This document shows positions 1 through 9,023 of a stretch of 64,000 nt of DNA, one piece after another. Numbering within the stretch: the first letter of the stretch is position 1; every line of letters starts with the position of its first letter. The position numbers and the translations under genes were made by a program. The DNA comes from an uncultured Acinetobacter sp. Its GTDB lineage: Bacteria; Pseudomonadota; Gammaproteobacteria; Pseudomonadales; Moraxellaceae. Location: positions 1-64,000 of the forward strand of contig NZ_CANLSL010000006.1 of the NCBI RefSeq assembly GCF_947493735.1, in the 5' to 3' direction. The notes under the pieces are model-generated. The model searched no databases and was not told the DNA's origin. It was given only the letters and a program-made list of their open reading frames with translations.

Positions 1-4
1 AACT

Positions 5-1150
5 ATGGGAGTCCAAAACAACAGCTCGAAATACTGTTGGATTGGACGGGTATTTGACCTTATCTACTACAGCCCCTTTTATTTTTCATCTGTATTATTC
101 TTTGGTTATGAGTCATATTTACAATCGGCAGGTCGTGAGCTGAATGTTTTATCGATTTTATTTTTCATGATTTATATTTCGATGTTTATTTACTATCAGC
201 AATATCGATATGAAATTTTAGAGCATAAAAGTGCCAATCATGCAGAAGAATTAGATCGCTATTTAAAACTAAATAATCAATTGGCTCGTTATGCGCCAGT
301 TCAGCTTTGGCAATCTATCATGCGTGGTGAGCTTGAAGCACGTATTGAGTATAAGCGTCGTAAGCTAACGATTTTTTTCTCTGATATTAAAGGATTTACC
401 GATCTTTCAGAGAGTTTGATTCCTGATGATCTTGCATTCTTGTTAAATGATTATCTCAAGCATATGACTGAGATCGCAAAGCATTATGGCGGTACCATTG
501 ATAAGTTCATGGGCGATGGCATGCTGATTTTTTATGGCGATCCGAATAGCCGTGGTGAGAAAGAAGATGCTTTAGCATGTTTGGATATGGCAGTGACGAT
601 GCGTCAGCAAATGCGTATTTTACGTGAGCGTTGGATCAAAATGGGCTATACCTCACTCAATGTACGGATGGGGATCGCAACAGGTTATTGTCACGTTGGA
701 AACTACGGTACACCGCATCGTATGTCTTATACCATTGTCGGACGTGATGCCAATATTGCTTCACGCTTACAGACAGCGGCACAAGTTGATCAAATCTTGA
801 TTTCTGAAGAAACGTTTAACTTAGTCAAAGATGAGTTTTTATGTGTTCAGCATGAACCATTGGTTTTAAAAGGTATTAGTGAGCCTGTGAAATCATGGCA
901 AGTGGTTGAGCGTTACCATGAGTCGATTGAAAAATATCGCACATGGTTTGATTTTGAATCTAAGGGCTTTAACTTATTGCTCAATTTGGATCAAACGCCA
1001 ATTTATGATTACCCTGAATTGATTAAGATCATGCAAGAGGCGATAGATCGAATTAAACTACAACAACAACGTACCGATGATGATGGTGCGGTGATCCTGT
1101 CAAAAGAGCATATTGTGCCTTTTCAACAGCTCAATGAGAAAAAGCACTAG
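5..1150 (+). CDS. Class III adenylate/guanylate cyclase, membrane-anchored (probably 5'-truncated by window edge)
   Basis: Makes a cyclic nucleotide, most likely cAMP. Two hydrophobic stretches (about residues 22-36 and 48-64) are followed by a linker and a class III cyclase domain (about 118-300). The metal-binding aspartates fit D127 (FFSDIKGF) and D171 (KFMGDGM). The lysine in DKFMGDG is typical of adenylate rather than guanylate cyclases. The later GRDANIASRL block matches the family. The frame is open to the left edge, so the true start may be upstream and further membrane segments may be missing. A cAMP-receptor-type regulator lies at 30170-30895 in the same window, so both halves of a cAMP circuit may be present. 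Class is certain; the nucleotide product is inferred. Confidence 0.88.
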   Translation: MGVQNNSSKYCWIGRVFDLIYYSPFYFSSVLFFGYESYLQSAGRELNVLSILFFMIYISMFIYYQQYRYEILEHKSANHAEELDRYLKLNNQLARYAPVQLWQSIMRGELEARIEYKRRKLTIFFSDIKGFTDLSESLIPDDLAFLLNDYLKHMTEIAKHYGGTIDKFMGDGMLIFYGDPNSRGEKEDALACLDMAVTMRQQMRILRERWIKMGYTSLNVRMGIATGYCHVGNYGTPHRMSYTIVGRDANIASRLQTAAQVDQILISEETFNLVKDEFLCVQHEPLVLKGISEPVKSWQVVERYHESIEKYRTWFDFESKGFNLLLNLDQTPIYDYPELIKIMQEAIDRIKLQQQRTDDDGAVILSKEHIVPFQQLNEKKH

Positions 1151-1170
1151 AATAAAAAATTCTCTATATA

Positions 1171-1201
1171 AAAAATCCATGTAAGTGCATGGATTTTTTT
1201 T
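1171..1201. terminator. Bidirectional hairpin terminator between cyclase gene and fdx
   Basis: The stem AAAAATCCATG/CATGGATTTTT with a T-run on both strands lies 20 bp after the cyclase stop and 46 bp after the fdx stop. It can serve both convergent genes. Confidence 0.8.
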
Positions 1202-1246
1202 GATTTTAAACACTTACAACATGAGTAATGAAACTTTTCGATCTTA

Positions 1247-1585
1247 TTAGTGGTTTTCTGAAGCATGATTGATGGTGTATTTCGGAATTTCGATTTCCAA
1301 ATCTTCATCTTCGATTTTCACTTGGCAAGACAATCGTGATTCCGCTTCCAAGCCCCAAGCACGATCGAGCAAATCCGCTTCGACATCATCCATTTCATCG
1401 AGCTCATAGAAACCCTGACGAACCACCACGTGACACGTGGTACATGCTTTTGACATATCACAAGCATGTTCGATCTTCACGCCATTTTTCAGCAGACTTT
1501 CACAGAGGTTGGCATTTTTTTCGACTTCAAATTCAGTACCTTCAGGGCAGAATTGCGCATGTGGGCGTACTTTGATACGTGGCAT
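1247..1585 (-). CDS. fdx: ISC-type [2Fe-2S] ferredoxin
   Basis: Electron donor for Fe-S cluster assembly on IscU. The 112-residue protein is of normal length. Cluster ligands are C42, C48, C51 and C87, in the adrenodoxin/ISC ferredoxin pattern (C-x5-C-x2-C ... C). It is the last gene of the isc operon, 3 bp after hscA, and is therefore translationally tied to it. Nothing unusual is seen. Confidence 0.96.
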   Translation of the reverse strand: MPRIKVRPHAQFCPEGTEFEVEKNANLCESLLKNGVKIEHACDMSKACTTCHVVVRQGFYELDEMDDVEADLLDRAWGLEAESRLSCQVKIEDEDLEIEIPKYTINHASENH

Positions 1586-1588
1586 AAT

Positions 1589-3502
1589 TTATTCCTTCGG
1601 CTGATTTGAAGAGGTATTAGATGAATTTGACCAATCATCAAGGCGAGTGCCTTTTAAAGCATGGTCAATATGCTGATTCATACGCATCGCAGCAAATGCA
1701 TCACTATGAATCTTTAACGCTTCAACGGCTTGTTCGATAGCTGAGGCACCATCAGTTTGCAATGTCTTTTCCAGTGTTGCGATAGCTTCATTTAAAGATT
1801 GCTGTTGAGCTGATTCAAGCAAACTTTGATCTTGAATGAGTGCCTGTTTTAAGGCCTCTAACTCTCGTTGTGCTTCGACTTTTAACTCATTCAGATGACG
1901 CAAGTGTTTGTCTTGTTCGGCATGTTGAAAACCTTCTAAAAGTAGACGTTCAGTATCTGATGACGACAAACCATAAGATGGTTTGATAGTGATATTAGCT
2001 TTGACATTCGATGTGGTTTCAAGCGCAGAAACATTGAGTAGACCATCCGCATCCACTTGAAAAGTGACTTCAATCCGTGCCGCACCCGCAGTCATCGCAG
2101 GAATGCCACGCAGTTCAAATTTACCCAATGATCTGCAGTGCTCCACCATATCACGCTCGCCTTGCACCACATGGATCAGCATGGCAGTTTGACCATCTTG
2201 ATAGGTGGTAAATTCTTGCTTACGTGCCACTGGAATCGGCGAGTTACGTGGAATTACACGCTCAACCAATCCGCCCATAGTTTCTAAACCCAAAGACAAT
2301 GGCGTGACATCGAGCAACAACGTGCCGTCTTTACTGTTGCCAACCAATTGATTCGCAGTAATTGCAGCACCAAGTGCCACCACTTCATCAGGGTTAATGG
2401 TACAAAGAGGTGTTTGCTCGAAAAACTTGGCTACAGCGTCTTGAATCGCCATCGAACGTGTCGAACCACCGACCAGAATGATGGCATTCACATTAGCAAC
2501 TTTTAGCTTGGCATCACGTAAGACACGTTGGCAAACCTGTAGTGTCCGATCTGCCACAGGCTGAATGACCGTTGCCAATTCAGCTTGAGTAAGTGTGGTT
2601 TGAAAATGCTGTGCTTCAATTTTAAATTGAATATCAACTTGCGATTCAGTTGTCAGTGCTTCTTTGGCAGATTTGGCAATTTGTACAAGCTGCGCATGTT
2701 GTTGATTGTTGAGTTCATCGATTTCAAATTTAGTTTTTAAGAACTTCACCAATAAGCGATCAATATCGTCACCGCCCATTGCGGTGTGACCGCCAGTGGC
2801 TAGGACTTCGAATACACCTTTGCTAAAGCGTAAAATCGACATATCAAATGTGCCACCACCAAGATCGTAAATTGCAAAAGTTTGATCTTCGACGATTTGA
2901 CTATTTTGATCGAGTCCGTAAGCGATCGCCGCTGCGGTTGGTTCATTCAATAGGCGTAATACATTTAATCCTGCGAGTTTGGCTGCATCACGTGTTGCCT
3001 GACGCTGTGCTTCATCAAAGTAGGCAGGCACGGTAATGACTGCACCATTGATTTCATGCTCAAGATGTAGATCAGCACGATTTTTTAAAGCCGTTAAGAT
3101 TTGCGCAGAGATTTCGACAGGGGATTGATTGCCATGTGCAGTGACGAAAGTTGGCATATCTTGATCGCTGCCGACCAATTCATAGGGATGTTGGAAGCGG
3201 ATATCGGCTTTTGAGCGCCCCATAAAACGCTTCACTGAAACGATGGTATTGGCTGGATCGGTGGCGATCAATGCTTTGGCATCATGCCCAACAGTCACTT
3301 GTGTGTGACCATTGTTATCTTTGCCATAATGTACGATAGAGGGCAGAAGCGTATGATCATGTTGTTCTTGGAGGATTTTTGGCACACCAGAGCGCACAGT
3401 CGCCACCAATGAGTTGGTGGTACCGAGATCAATACCGATCCCGATACGATGTTCGTGTGGATTACTGGATTGTCCAGGTTCTGCAATTTGCAATAAAGCC
3501 AT
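1589..3502 (-). CDS. hscA: Fe-S assembly Hsp70 chaperone HscA
   Basis: Specialised Hsp70 that uses ATP to release clusters from IscU, binding its LPPVK motif. At 637 residues it is of normal length. The N-terminal ATPase begins [14 protein letters not shown] at about residue 22. Further ATPase motifs are [23 protein letters not shown] and ILVGGSTRS. The substrate-binding domain starts after [17 protein letters not shown] at about 400. It lies between hscB (57 bp upstream) and fdx (3 bp downstream), the standard order. The dedicated partner and context separate it from DnaK. Confidence 0.97.
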   Translation of the reverse strand: MALLQIAEPGQSSNPHEHRIGIGIDLGTTNSLVATVRSGVPKILQEQHDHTLLPSIVHYGKDNNGHTQVTVGHDAKALIATDPANTIVSVKRFMGRSKADIRFQHPYELVGSDQDMPTFVTAHGNQSPVEISAQILTALKNRADLHLEHEINGAVITVPAYFDEAQRQATRDAAKLAGLNVLRLLNEPTAAAIAYGLDQNSQIVEDQTFAIYDLGGGTFDMSILRFSKGVFEVLATGGHTAMGGDDIDRLLVKFLKTKFEIDELNNQQHAQLVQIAKSAKEALTTESQVDIQFKIEAQHFQTTLTQAELATVIQPVADRTLQVCQRVLRDAKLKVANVNAIILVGGSTRSMAIQDAVAKFFEQTPLCTINPDEVVALGAAITANQLVGNSKDGTLLLDVTPLSLGLETMGGLVERVIPRNSPIPVARKQEFTTYQDGQTAMLIHVVQGERDMVEHCRSLGKFELRGIPAMTAGAARIEVTFQVDADGLLNVSALETTSNVKANITIKPSYGLSSSDTERLLLEGFQHAEQDKHLRHLNELKVEAQRELEALKQALIQDQSLLESAQQQSLNEAIATLEKTLQTDGASAIEQAVEALKIHSDAFAAMRMNQHIDHALKGTRLDDWSNSSNTSSNQPKE

Positions 3503-3559
3503 AATCTATCCGCAGTTTAAATTCAGTCAAAAATGAGAACGCTTATTGATGAATGTTGT

Positions 3560-4084
3560 TTATTCAAAATCATCATCAAAACCAGCAAAATCCTCATCAT
3601 CGAATAATTTTTCTTCTGCTTTATCAATGTCCATCAACACATGACGGAAGAAACGTAATTTTCGCACAGTATCTCGTGCTTCTGACCAATCTTGCTCGGC
3701 ATAATCAATTTGAAACTCTTTGATCAAGGCGTTGACCCATTGCTCAACTTCAGTTCGTAAACCTTGCAATTGTTCACTTGAAGTCGCTTCATCAAGCTGT
3801 TCACGAAGCTCTAATGCAGATTGCAAAAACTCAAAATCATGAATAGATTGCTCAATACCACCATCTTGCTTTTGTAGTTGCAGTAAATAGGAAGCACGGC
3901 TGTCAATATGTTTGAGCGCATCGTAGGCTTGATTGACTTGACTAGACTTGGCAATGGCTTGCTCGATTTGATCTTGATTATTATCAGGATGATATTGCTG
4001 TTGCAGTTTGAGAAATTTGGCTTTGAGTTGCGTCAAGTCGATCTCAAGCGCAGGTTCAAGTTCAAATAATTCAAAGTGATTCAT
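3560..4084 (-). CDS. hscB: J-domain co-chaperone HscB
   Basis: Co-chaperone that brings IscU to HscA and stimulates its ATPase. The N-terminal J-domain carries the HPD triad at residues 32-34. The C-terminal helical domain binds IscU. The 174-residue length is typical. Its C-terminus is strongly acidic (DDEDFAGFDDDFE). It is separated from iscA by 113 bp holding a hairpin terminator, so hscBA-fdx may be partly uncoupled from iscRSUA. Confidence 0.95.
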   Translation of the reverse strand: MNHFELFELEPALEIDLTQLKAKFLKLQQQYHPDNNQDQIEQAIAKSSQVNQAYDALKHIDSRASYLLQLQKQDGGIEQSIHDFEFLQSALELREQLDEATSSEQLQGLRTEVEQWVNALIKEFQIDYAEQDWSEARDTVRKLRFFRHVLMDIDKAEEKLFDDEDFAGFDDDFE

Positions 4085-4145
4085 TGCAACGGCTCATCAG
4101 TAGATTGGAAGAAAAACAAAATCTATCTATAAAAATATATGTAAT

Positions 4146-4180
4146 AAAAGCCAATAAGACACTGGAATTATTGGCTTTTT
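4146..4180. terminator. Intra-operon hairpin between iscA and hscB
   Basis: A perfect 12-bp stem AAAAGCCAATAA/TTATTGGCTTTT with T-runs on both strands lies 18 bp downstream of the iscA stop. On the minus strand it has the form of an intrinsic terminator or attenuator that would lower hscBA-fdx relative to iscRSUA. Confidence 0.65.
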
Positions 4181-4197
4181 ATCATGACAAAAGGGGA

Positions 4198-4518
4198 TTA
4201 AACAGTGAAAGATTCACCGCAACCACATTCGCCTTTTTGGTTCGGGTTACGAAACTCAAAGCCTTCGTTTAAACCATTTTTGACATAATCCATCTCAACA
4301 CCATCGAGATAGACTAGACTTTTTGGATCAACAAAGACTTTGACACCGTGTTGTTCAAAGACTTGATCATGTGTGTTGGTTTCATCTACAAACTCAAGCA
4401 CATATGCCAAACCAGAACAACCAGAGGTTTTGATTCCCAAACGGATACCTTCACCTTTACCACGACCCGCAATAAAGTTTGCAACATGCTGTGCAGCACT
4501 TTCAGTTAAATGAATCAT
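4198..4518 (-). CDS. iscA: A-type Fe-S carrier IscA
   Basis: Carrier that passes Fe-S clusters from the IscU scaffold to target proteins. At 106 residues it is of family length. The three ligand cysteines are visible: C34 (SGCSGLAY) and C98 and C100 (CGCGESF). It follows iscU in the operon by 48 bp. The very similar ErpA cannot be excluded on sequence alone, but the position between iscU and hscB fixes the call as IscA. Confidence 0.95.
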   Translation of the reverse strand: MIHLTESAAQHVANFIAGRGKGEGIRLGIKTSGCSGLAYVLEFVDETNTHDQVFEQHGVKVFVDPKSLVYLDGVEMDYVKNGLNEGFEFRNPNQKGECGCGESFTV

Positions 4519-4566
4519 GTTTACTCCTAAACTGTTTGCATATGGTCGGTGATGATCATCTGCAAT

Positions 4567-4950
4567 TTATTTTGCAGTTTTGCTACGGTAGTCTTCAACC
4601 GCTGCTTTGATCGCATCTTCTGCCAAGACAGAGCAGTGGACTTTTACAGGTGGCAATGCCAATTCAGTGGCAATATCCATGTTTTTGATCGCTTGCGCTT
4701 CGTCCAGAGTTTTGCCCTTGAGCCATTCAGTCACCAATGAACTTGATGCAATCGCAGAACCACAGCCGTATGTCTTGAAGCGTGCTTCTTCGATCACGCC
4801 ATTGTCATTGACTTGGATTTGCAAGCGCATTACATCGCCACATGCAGGTGCACCCACCATGCCTGTACCAACATTTGCCGCGTCTTTGTCTAATACGCCT
4901 ACATTACGTGGATTTTCGTAATGGTCGATTACTTTTTCGCTATATGCCAT
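4567..4950 (-). CDS. iscU: Fe-S cluster assembly scaffold IscU
   Basis: Scaffold on which clusters are built from IscS-derived sulfur. C37, D39, C63 and C106 are the conserved ligands. The LPPVK motif recognised by HscA is at residues 99-103. The protein has 127 residues, as usual. It lies 106 bp downstream of iscS in the same direction. Confidence 0.97.
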   Translation of the reverse strand: MAYSEKVIDHYENPRNVGVLDKDAANVGTGMVGAPACGDVMRLQIQVNDNGVIEEARFKTYGCGSAIASSSLVTEWLKGKTLDEAQAIKNMDIATELALPPVKVHCSVLAEDAIKAAVEDYRSKTAK

Positions 4951-5056
4951 GATGCTTCTCCATACCTCGGGGTCAGCTGGGGTTGATGAAATGGTTTAAA
5001 TTTTCAATCAACCATGATAAATAAATATGGGTGTTGATTCACTTTTTCAAGTGAAA

Positions 5057-6274
5057 TCAGTGTTCTGCCCACTCGACTTTTGAGAAATCTACGCCATCTT
5101 TGTACATATCCCAAAGTGGAGAGAGTTCACGTAGTTTTTCTACTGCAGATTTGGTGATGGCGATGACATGATCGATCTCAGCTTCAGTGGTGTATTTACC
5201 AAAGCTAAAACGGATTGAGCTGTGCGCCAACTCATCAGATAAACCAAGTGCACGAAGCACATATGATGGTTCAAGCGTTGCCGATGTACATGCAGAACCA
5301 CTTGATACCGAAACATCTTTCAGTGCCATCATCAATGATTCACCTTCAACAAAGTTAAAGCTGACATTGAGATAGTTTGCGACGTTATGTTCAGGATGAC
5401 CGTTGAGGTAGACCTCTTCCATGTCATTCAAGCCATTCCACAGCTTTTCACGCAACACACGTAAACGTGCTTGCTCAGCTTGCATAGTTTTACCAGCGAT
5501 TTCAAAAGCTTTACCCATACCAACGATCTGATGGGTTGCTAGTGTACCAGAACGCATACCACGCTCATGACCACCACCGTGGATCAATGCTTTTAAGCGT
5601 ACACGTGGGCTACGACGCACATATAATGCACCAATACCTTTAGGGCCGTAAGCTTTGTGACCAGAGAAACTCATCAAATCGACTTTCATGGTTGAAAGAT
5701 CAATTTCAACTTTACCTGCAGCTTGTGCGGCATCAACGTGTAAGAATGTCTTATTTGCACGAGTCAATTCGCCGATTGCAGCCACATCAGTGATCGTGCC
5801 GAGTTCATTATTGACCATCATCAATGATACAAGAATGGTGTCAGGACGAAGTTCTTTTGCCACCATGTCAGGGGTAATCAAGCCTGTGCGTGGTTCTGGC
5901 TCGATATAGGTAATTTCAAAACCTTCCGTTTCTAAGAAACGACAAGTATCCAAAATCGCTTTATGTTCAATTTTAGAAGTGATGATGTGTTTGCCTTTAT
6001 TTTTATAAAAATTGGCAACACCGATCAATGCTAAGTTATCTGATTCAGTCGCACCAGAAGTCCAGACGATCTCACGTGGATCTGCTTTGATTAAGTCTGC
6101 AACTTGCTCACGTGCATACTCCACAGCTTCTTCAGCTTTCCAACCATAGCTATGCGAACGTGATGCAGGATTACCAAAATTCCCATCAAAGGTGAGGGTG
6201 CTCATCATCAACTCTGCAACTTCAGGCAACACAGGGGTTGTTGCAGCATAATCTAAATAAATTGGGAGCTTCAT
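5057..6274 (-). CDS. iscS: Cysteine desulfurase IscS
   Basis: PLP enzyme that takes sulfur from cysteine for Fe-S clusters and tRNA thiolation. At 405 residues it is of normal length. It starts [11 protein letters not shown]. The PLP lysine is in [12 protein letters not shown] (about residue 206). The catalytic cysteine loop is [16 protein letters not shown] (about 325-340). It begins one base after the iscR stop, so the two are tightly coupled. Confidence 0.97.
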   Translation of the reverse strand: MKLPIYLDYAATTPVLPEVAELMMSTLTFDGNFGNPASRSHSYGWKAEEAVEYAREQVADLIKADPREIVWTSGATESDNLALIGVANFYKNKGKHIITSKIEHKAILDTCRFLETEGFEITYIEPEPRTGLITPDMVAKELRPDTILVSLMMVNNELGTITDVAAIGELTRANKTFLHVDAAQAAGKVEIDLSTMKVDLMSFSGHKAYGPKGIGALYVRRSPRVRLKALIHGGGHERGMRSGTLATHQIVGMGKAFEIAGKTMQAEQARLRVLREKLWNGLNDMEEVYLNGHPEHNVANYLNVSFNFVEGESLMMALKDVSVSSGSACTSATLEPSYVLRALGLSDELAHSSIRFSFGKYTTEAEIDHVIAITKSAVEKLRELSPLWDMYKDGVDFSKVEWAEH

Positions 6275-6275
6275 G

Positions 6276-6764
6276 TTAAATCGTTCCTGTAACAGACTTT
6301 TGATTGACGATCAGAGGGGCTAGATCATCGCTAGATGATTGGCGTAAAGCGACAGCTTGCACATTATCTCGATCGACCAAATCAGCAAGGGAGATACGTT
6401 CTAAATAATTTGAAATATGACTTGATAAGTCTTGCCATAAATCATGAGTCAAACACATTGCACCATTTTGACAGTTGCCTTTGTGGTCACAACGCGTCGC
6501 ATCGACGGACTCATTCACCGCTTCGATGATCTCGAGTACAGTGATTTCACGAGCAGGGCGTGCAAGGTGATAACCACCATTTGCACCACGTACACTGGCA
6601 ACAAGCTGGCGACGTTTCAATTTTGAAAATAGCTGCTCAAGATAGGCGACAGAAATAGTTTGTCGAGCGGCGATTTCTGCAAGAGTAATCGTTTGGTCGA
6701 GTGGCTGAAGTGCTAAATCGAGCATTGCAGTCACGGCGTAGCGACCACGTGTTGTAAGGCGCAT
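6276..6764 (-). CDS. iscR: Rrf2-family Fe-S-sensing regulator IscR
   Basis: [2Fe-2S] repressor of the isc operon. The winged helix is at residues 1-70 (starts [19 protein letters not shown]). The three cluster cysteines sit exactly at C92, C98 and C104, with H107 following, as in characterised IscR. It is the first gene of the operon. An IscR type 1 box overlaps its promoter at 6826-6850, indicating autoregulation. Confidence 0.97.
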   Translation of the reverse strand: MRLTTRGRYAVTAMLDLALQPLDQTITLAEIAARQTISVAYLEQLFSKLKRRQLVASVRGANGGYHLARPAREITVLEIIEAVNESVDATRCDHKGNCQNGAMCLTHDLWQDLSSHISNYLERISLADLVDRDNVQAVALRQSSSDDLAPLIVNQKSVTGTI

Positions 6765-6815
6765 GATCTAATCTCTTAGCTTTGATCTGTGGCAACATGC
6801 AAATACGATATGTGA

Positions 6816-6850
6816 ATTATAAAAAAACCCGACTAAATTAGTCAAGTTTA
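6816..6850 (-). promoter_or_regulatory. isc promoter with overlapping IscR type 1 operator
   Basis: On the minus strand there is TTGACT (plus 6840-6845), an 18-bp spacer and TATAAT (plus 6816-6821). The plus-strand string CCGACTAAATTAGTCAAGT at 6829-6847 fits the IscR type 1 consensus YYGACTRWWWYAGTCRRST. The operator overlaps the -35 element and the spacer, so bound holo-IscR would block RNA polymerase. Confidence 0.85.
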
Positions 6851-6963
6851 ATATCATTGTAAATACTGATGTTGGTTATTCACTATGCAAATAGCATGAA
6901 TAAAATAGCTTTTTGCTAAAAACTTAACGTGATTTGAGTCAAGAGCGGTTAAATCGAGATGTA

Positions 6964-7617
6964 TTATAGCAGAATAAATGCGCTTATGCCGATGGCGAAA
7001 ATGAAGATCAATAATAAATATAAGCGATGTGTGTTTTTAAGCTTACGTTCAAGCTGTTGTAGATCATAACGCTGTTCTTTTACTTGTAATTCAAGTTGAC
7101 TAATTTCACTGCGTTGCAATTCAAGCTTATTTAGAAGTGGTTCTAAGCTACGTTGTGGTAAGTTATTTGACTGTTGTTTTGAGAGCCAACTTTTCCAATC
7201 CGCAAAAAGCATTGGCAAGGTTAGGCTATGCATAAATAAACGGAATTGATCATGCCATTCCTCTCCACCAAACAATCGAACTCGACGAAGATGGCGATCA
7301 TTGCCAGTTAATAAGAAACGCACCAAATCAATACTTGAAGCTGATACGGCGAAGGTTTCAACTTGATTTTTTTCGGTCAACTCTGGATCAAATAAAATGC
7401 CTTTATTATCAAAAGTGACATAAAAATCTGAAGCAGGTAAAAAGGTTTTAAAAGCAATAGTGACATTATGCTGAACAAAGCTTTTCGCATGAAGTCGTGA
7501 AGCACGATCATGTTTTAATAGAAAAGTCACAATTGTTTCTAAAATAATTAGAATAATAGAGTGCAACAAATGTGGTTGGTGTGTGCTTTGTTGCGTGTTG
7601 TCATTCATCAAAATCAA
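6964..7617 (-). CDS. Hypothetical membrane-anchored protein, possibly SCP2/UbiJ-like
   Basis: A 217-residue protein not firmly recognised. It has a hydrophobic stretch near residues 19-37, a soluble middle part, a coiled coil rich in Leu/Gln/Glu at about 160-195, and a C-terminal membrane helix (LYLLLIFIFAIGISAFILL). The middle part (SASSIDLVRFLLTGND, then RLFGGEEWHDQF) loosely resembles the SCP2-like lipid-binding domain of UbiJ. That reading is tentative. It stands alone between the isc promoter and the divergent phasin gene. Confidence 0.6.
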   Translation of the reverse strand: MILMNDNTQQSTHQPHLLHSIILIILETIVTFLLKHDRASRLHAKSFVQHNVTIAFKTFLPASDFYVTFDNKGILFDPELTEKNQVETFAVSASSIDLVRFLLTGNDRHLRRVRLFGGEEWHDQFRLFMHSLTLPMLFADWKSWLSKQQSNNLPQRSLEPLLNKLELQRSEISQLELQVKEQRYDLQQLERKLKNTHRLYLLLIFIFAIGISAFILL

Positions 7618-7869
7618 AACCTTAATTAAACCACGTTAACAATCCATTGTTAGCGCAAAGAATATTTTGCTATGGCAGTTTAAAACAGCAAAATATTAGC
7701 AACTTTTAACGTAGCGCTGTATCACGATTTAAGAGCATGTCATGAAAACTGTCAACAGCTAGTTTTTAAGAAAGGTGAATTGTTAGACAGATTTAATACA
7801 TTTGATACAGAACTCTGCTATGGTGAACTGTTATAAGTCAAAATGCGAATGTTGTTTTAGGAGCTAGGC

Positions 7870-8412
7870 ATGTGTCCAAATAAAGATAAGGATATTTCAG
7901 TGGTTGACCAAGTGGATGGAATGGATCGGCACGCTCATAGTTTGTACGATGAACATGCGATTGATGAATTGCAAACTGAAACATCAGTAAAAACAAAAGG
8001 TAAACGTAAAAGCCCAATAGAACTTCGTAAGTATACCAAGCAAATTTGGCTTGCAGGATTAGGTGCATTCTCACGTGCTGAAGAAGAAGGTAATAAACTG
8101 TTTGATTCATTGGTGCAAGTCGGTGAAGAACTCGAATCAAAAACAAGCAATGTTGCAGATCAAACTGTTGAAAAGGTTGGTGAGGTCACAGGCAAAGCGT
8201 ATGAACGTGTTGTAGACACCCGTGAAAAAGTTGAAAAAATGATTGATCAACACACACACCAGACACTCAATCGTTTTGGTTTGGTGACACCAAAAGACAT
8301 TTTGCTAATAGAACAATTATTAAAAAATCTCAACGAAAAGGTTGATCGCCTTGTCGATAGTAACGAACAGCTGAAAGCAGAGATTCAAAACTTAAAGCAG
8401 GTTAAAAAATAA
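7870..8412 (+). CDS. Phasin-family (PHA granule-associated) protein
   Basis: A 180-residue protein with a charged N-terminal tail and then the phasin motif YTKQIWLAGLGAFSRAEEEG (about residues 55-75). A long amphipathic helix and a C-terminal coiled coil (about 140-180) follow. This matches PhaF/PhaI-type phasins, which coat polyhydroxyalkanoate granules. No PHA synthase gene is nearby, so a general stress or membrane-associated role is equally possible. A ribosome-binding site (TTAGGAG) lies 6 bp before the ATG. Confidence 0.8.
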   Translation: MCPNKDKDISVVDQVDGMDRHAHSLYDEHAIDELQTETSVKTKGKRKSPIELRKYTKQIWLAGLGAFSRAEEEGNKLFDSLVQVGEELESKTSNVADQTVEKVGEVTGKAYERVVDTREKVEKMIDQHTHQTLNRFGLVTPKDILLIEQLLKNLNEKVDRLVDSNEQLKAEIQNLKQVKK

Positions 8413-8579
8413 ACAATGAGAGTAAAATCTCCAAAATTTTGTAAAAAGTTCGCATTTTTTTCAAGAAAAGCGTCAACTTTGGCTTGCCAACATCAAATCG
8501 CATTGCTATAAAGGCTTCTACGGCTATTTTTAAAATTTGGCTTAAATATTCAAACGATCAAATTTAGAGGATGTTTTGC

Positions 8580-8852
8580 ATGAATAAATCAGAATTAATT
8601 GATGCGATTGCTCAAAAAGGGGGGCTTACTAAAGTTGATGCTGGTAAAGCTCTTGACGCAACGATTGAATCTATCAGCGCTGCATTGAAAGCAGGCGATA
8701 CAGTAACTTTAGTTGGCTTTGGTTCTTTCAGTGTGAAAGAGCGTGCTGCGCGTACGGGTCGTAATCCGAAGACTGGCGCAGAGCTTAAAATCCCTGCAAG
8801 CAAAGTACCAAGCTTTAAAGCTGGTAAAGGTCTTAAAGATTCTGTTGCTTAA
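8580..8852 (+). CDS. hupB: Nucleoid protein HU (beta-like)
   Basis: A 90-residue DNA-bending protein of the HU/IHF family. It starts [20 protein letters not shown]. The DNA-binding arm motif [20 protein letters not shown] is at about residues 53-72. An in-frame ATG at 8571 abuts the AGAGG ribosome-binding site, so the start at 8580, with normal 9-bp spacing, is the real one. A strong hairpin terminator follows at 8881-8907. It is HU rather than IHF because it lacks the longer IHF tails. Confidence 0.95.
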   Translation: MNKSELIDAIAQKGGLTKVDAGKALDATIESISAALKAGDTVTLVGFGSFSVKERAARTGRNPKTGAELKIPASKVPSFKAGKGLKDSVA

Positions 8853-8880
8853 TTTGTTTCAAACGACATTGAAGTAACTT

Positions 8881-8907
8881 AAACGCGCCAGGACGGCGCG
8901 TTTTTTA
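8881..8907 (+). terminator. hupB terminator
   Basis: GC stem CGCGCC/GGCGCG with a 5-nt loop followed by TTTTTT, 29 bp after the hupB stop. Confidence 0.88.
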
Positions 8908-9023
8908 TTGATGAATGCGTTTTAGATACTGATATATCATTTTGATGTAAGTAAAAAATAAATATACTTGTCATTTGACAATTTTTGGCTAGTATTCGAT
9001 TTAAGGTTTTTTTTGGAACACTT

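Noticed and set aside
8985..9023. Extended TTG start for ppiD
   Set aside because: The extra 13 codons precede the conserved membrane anchor and have no ribosome-binding site; the ATG at 9024 fits better.
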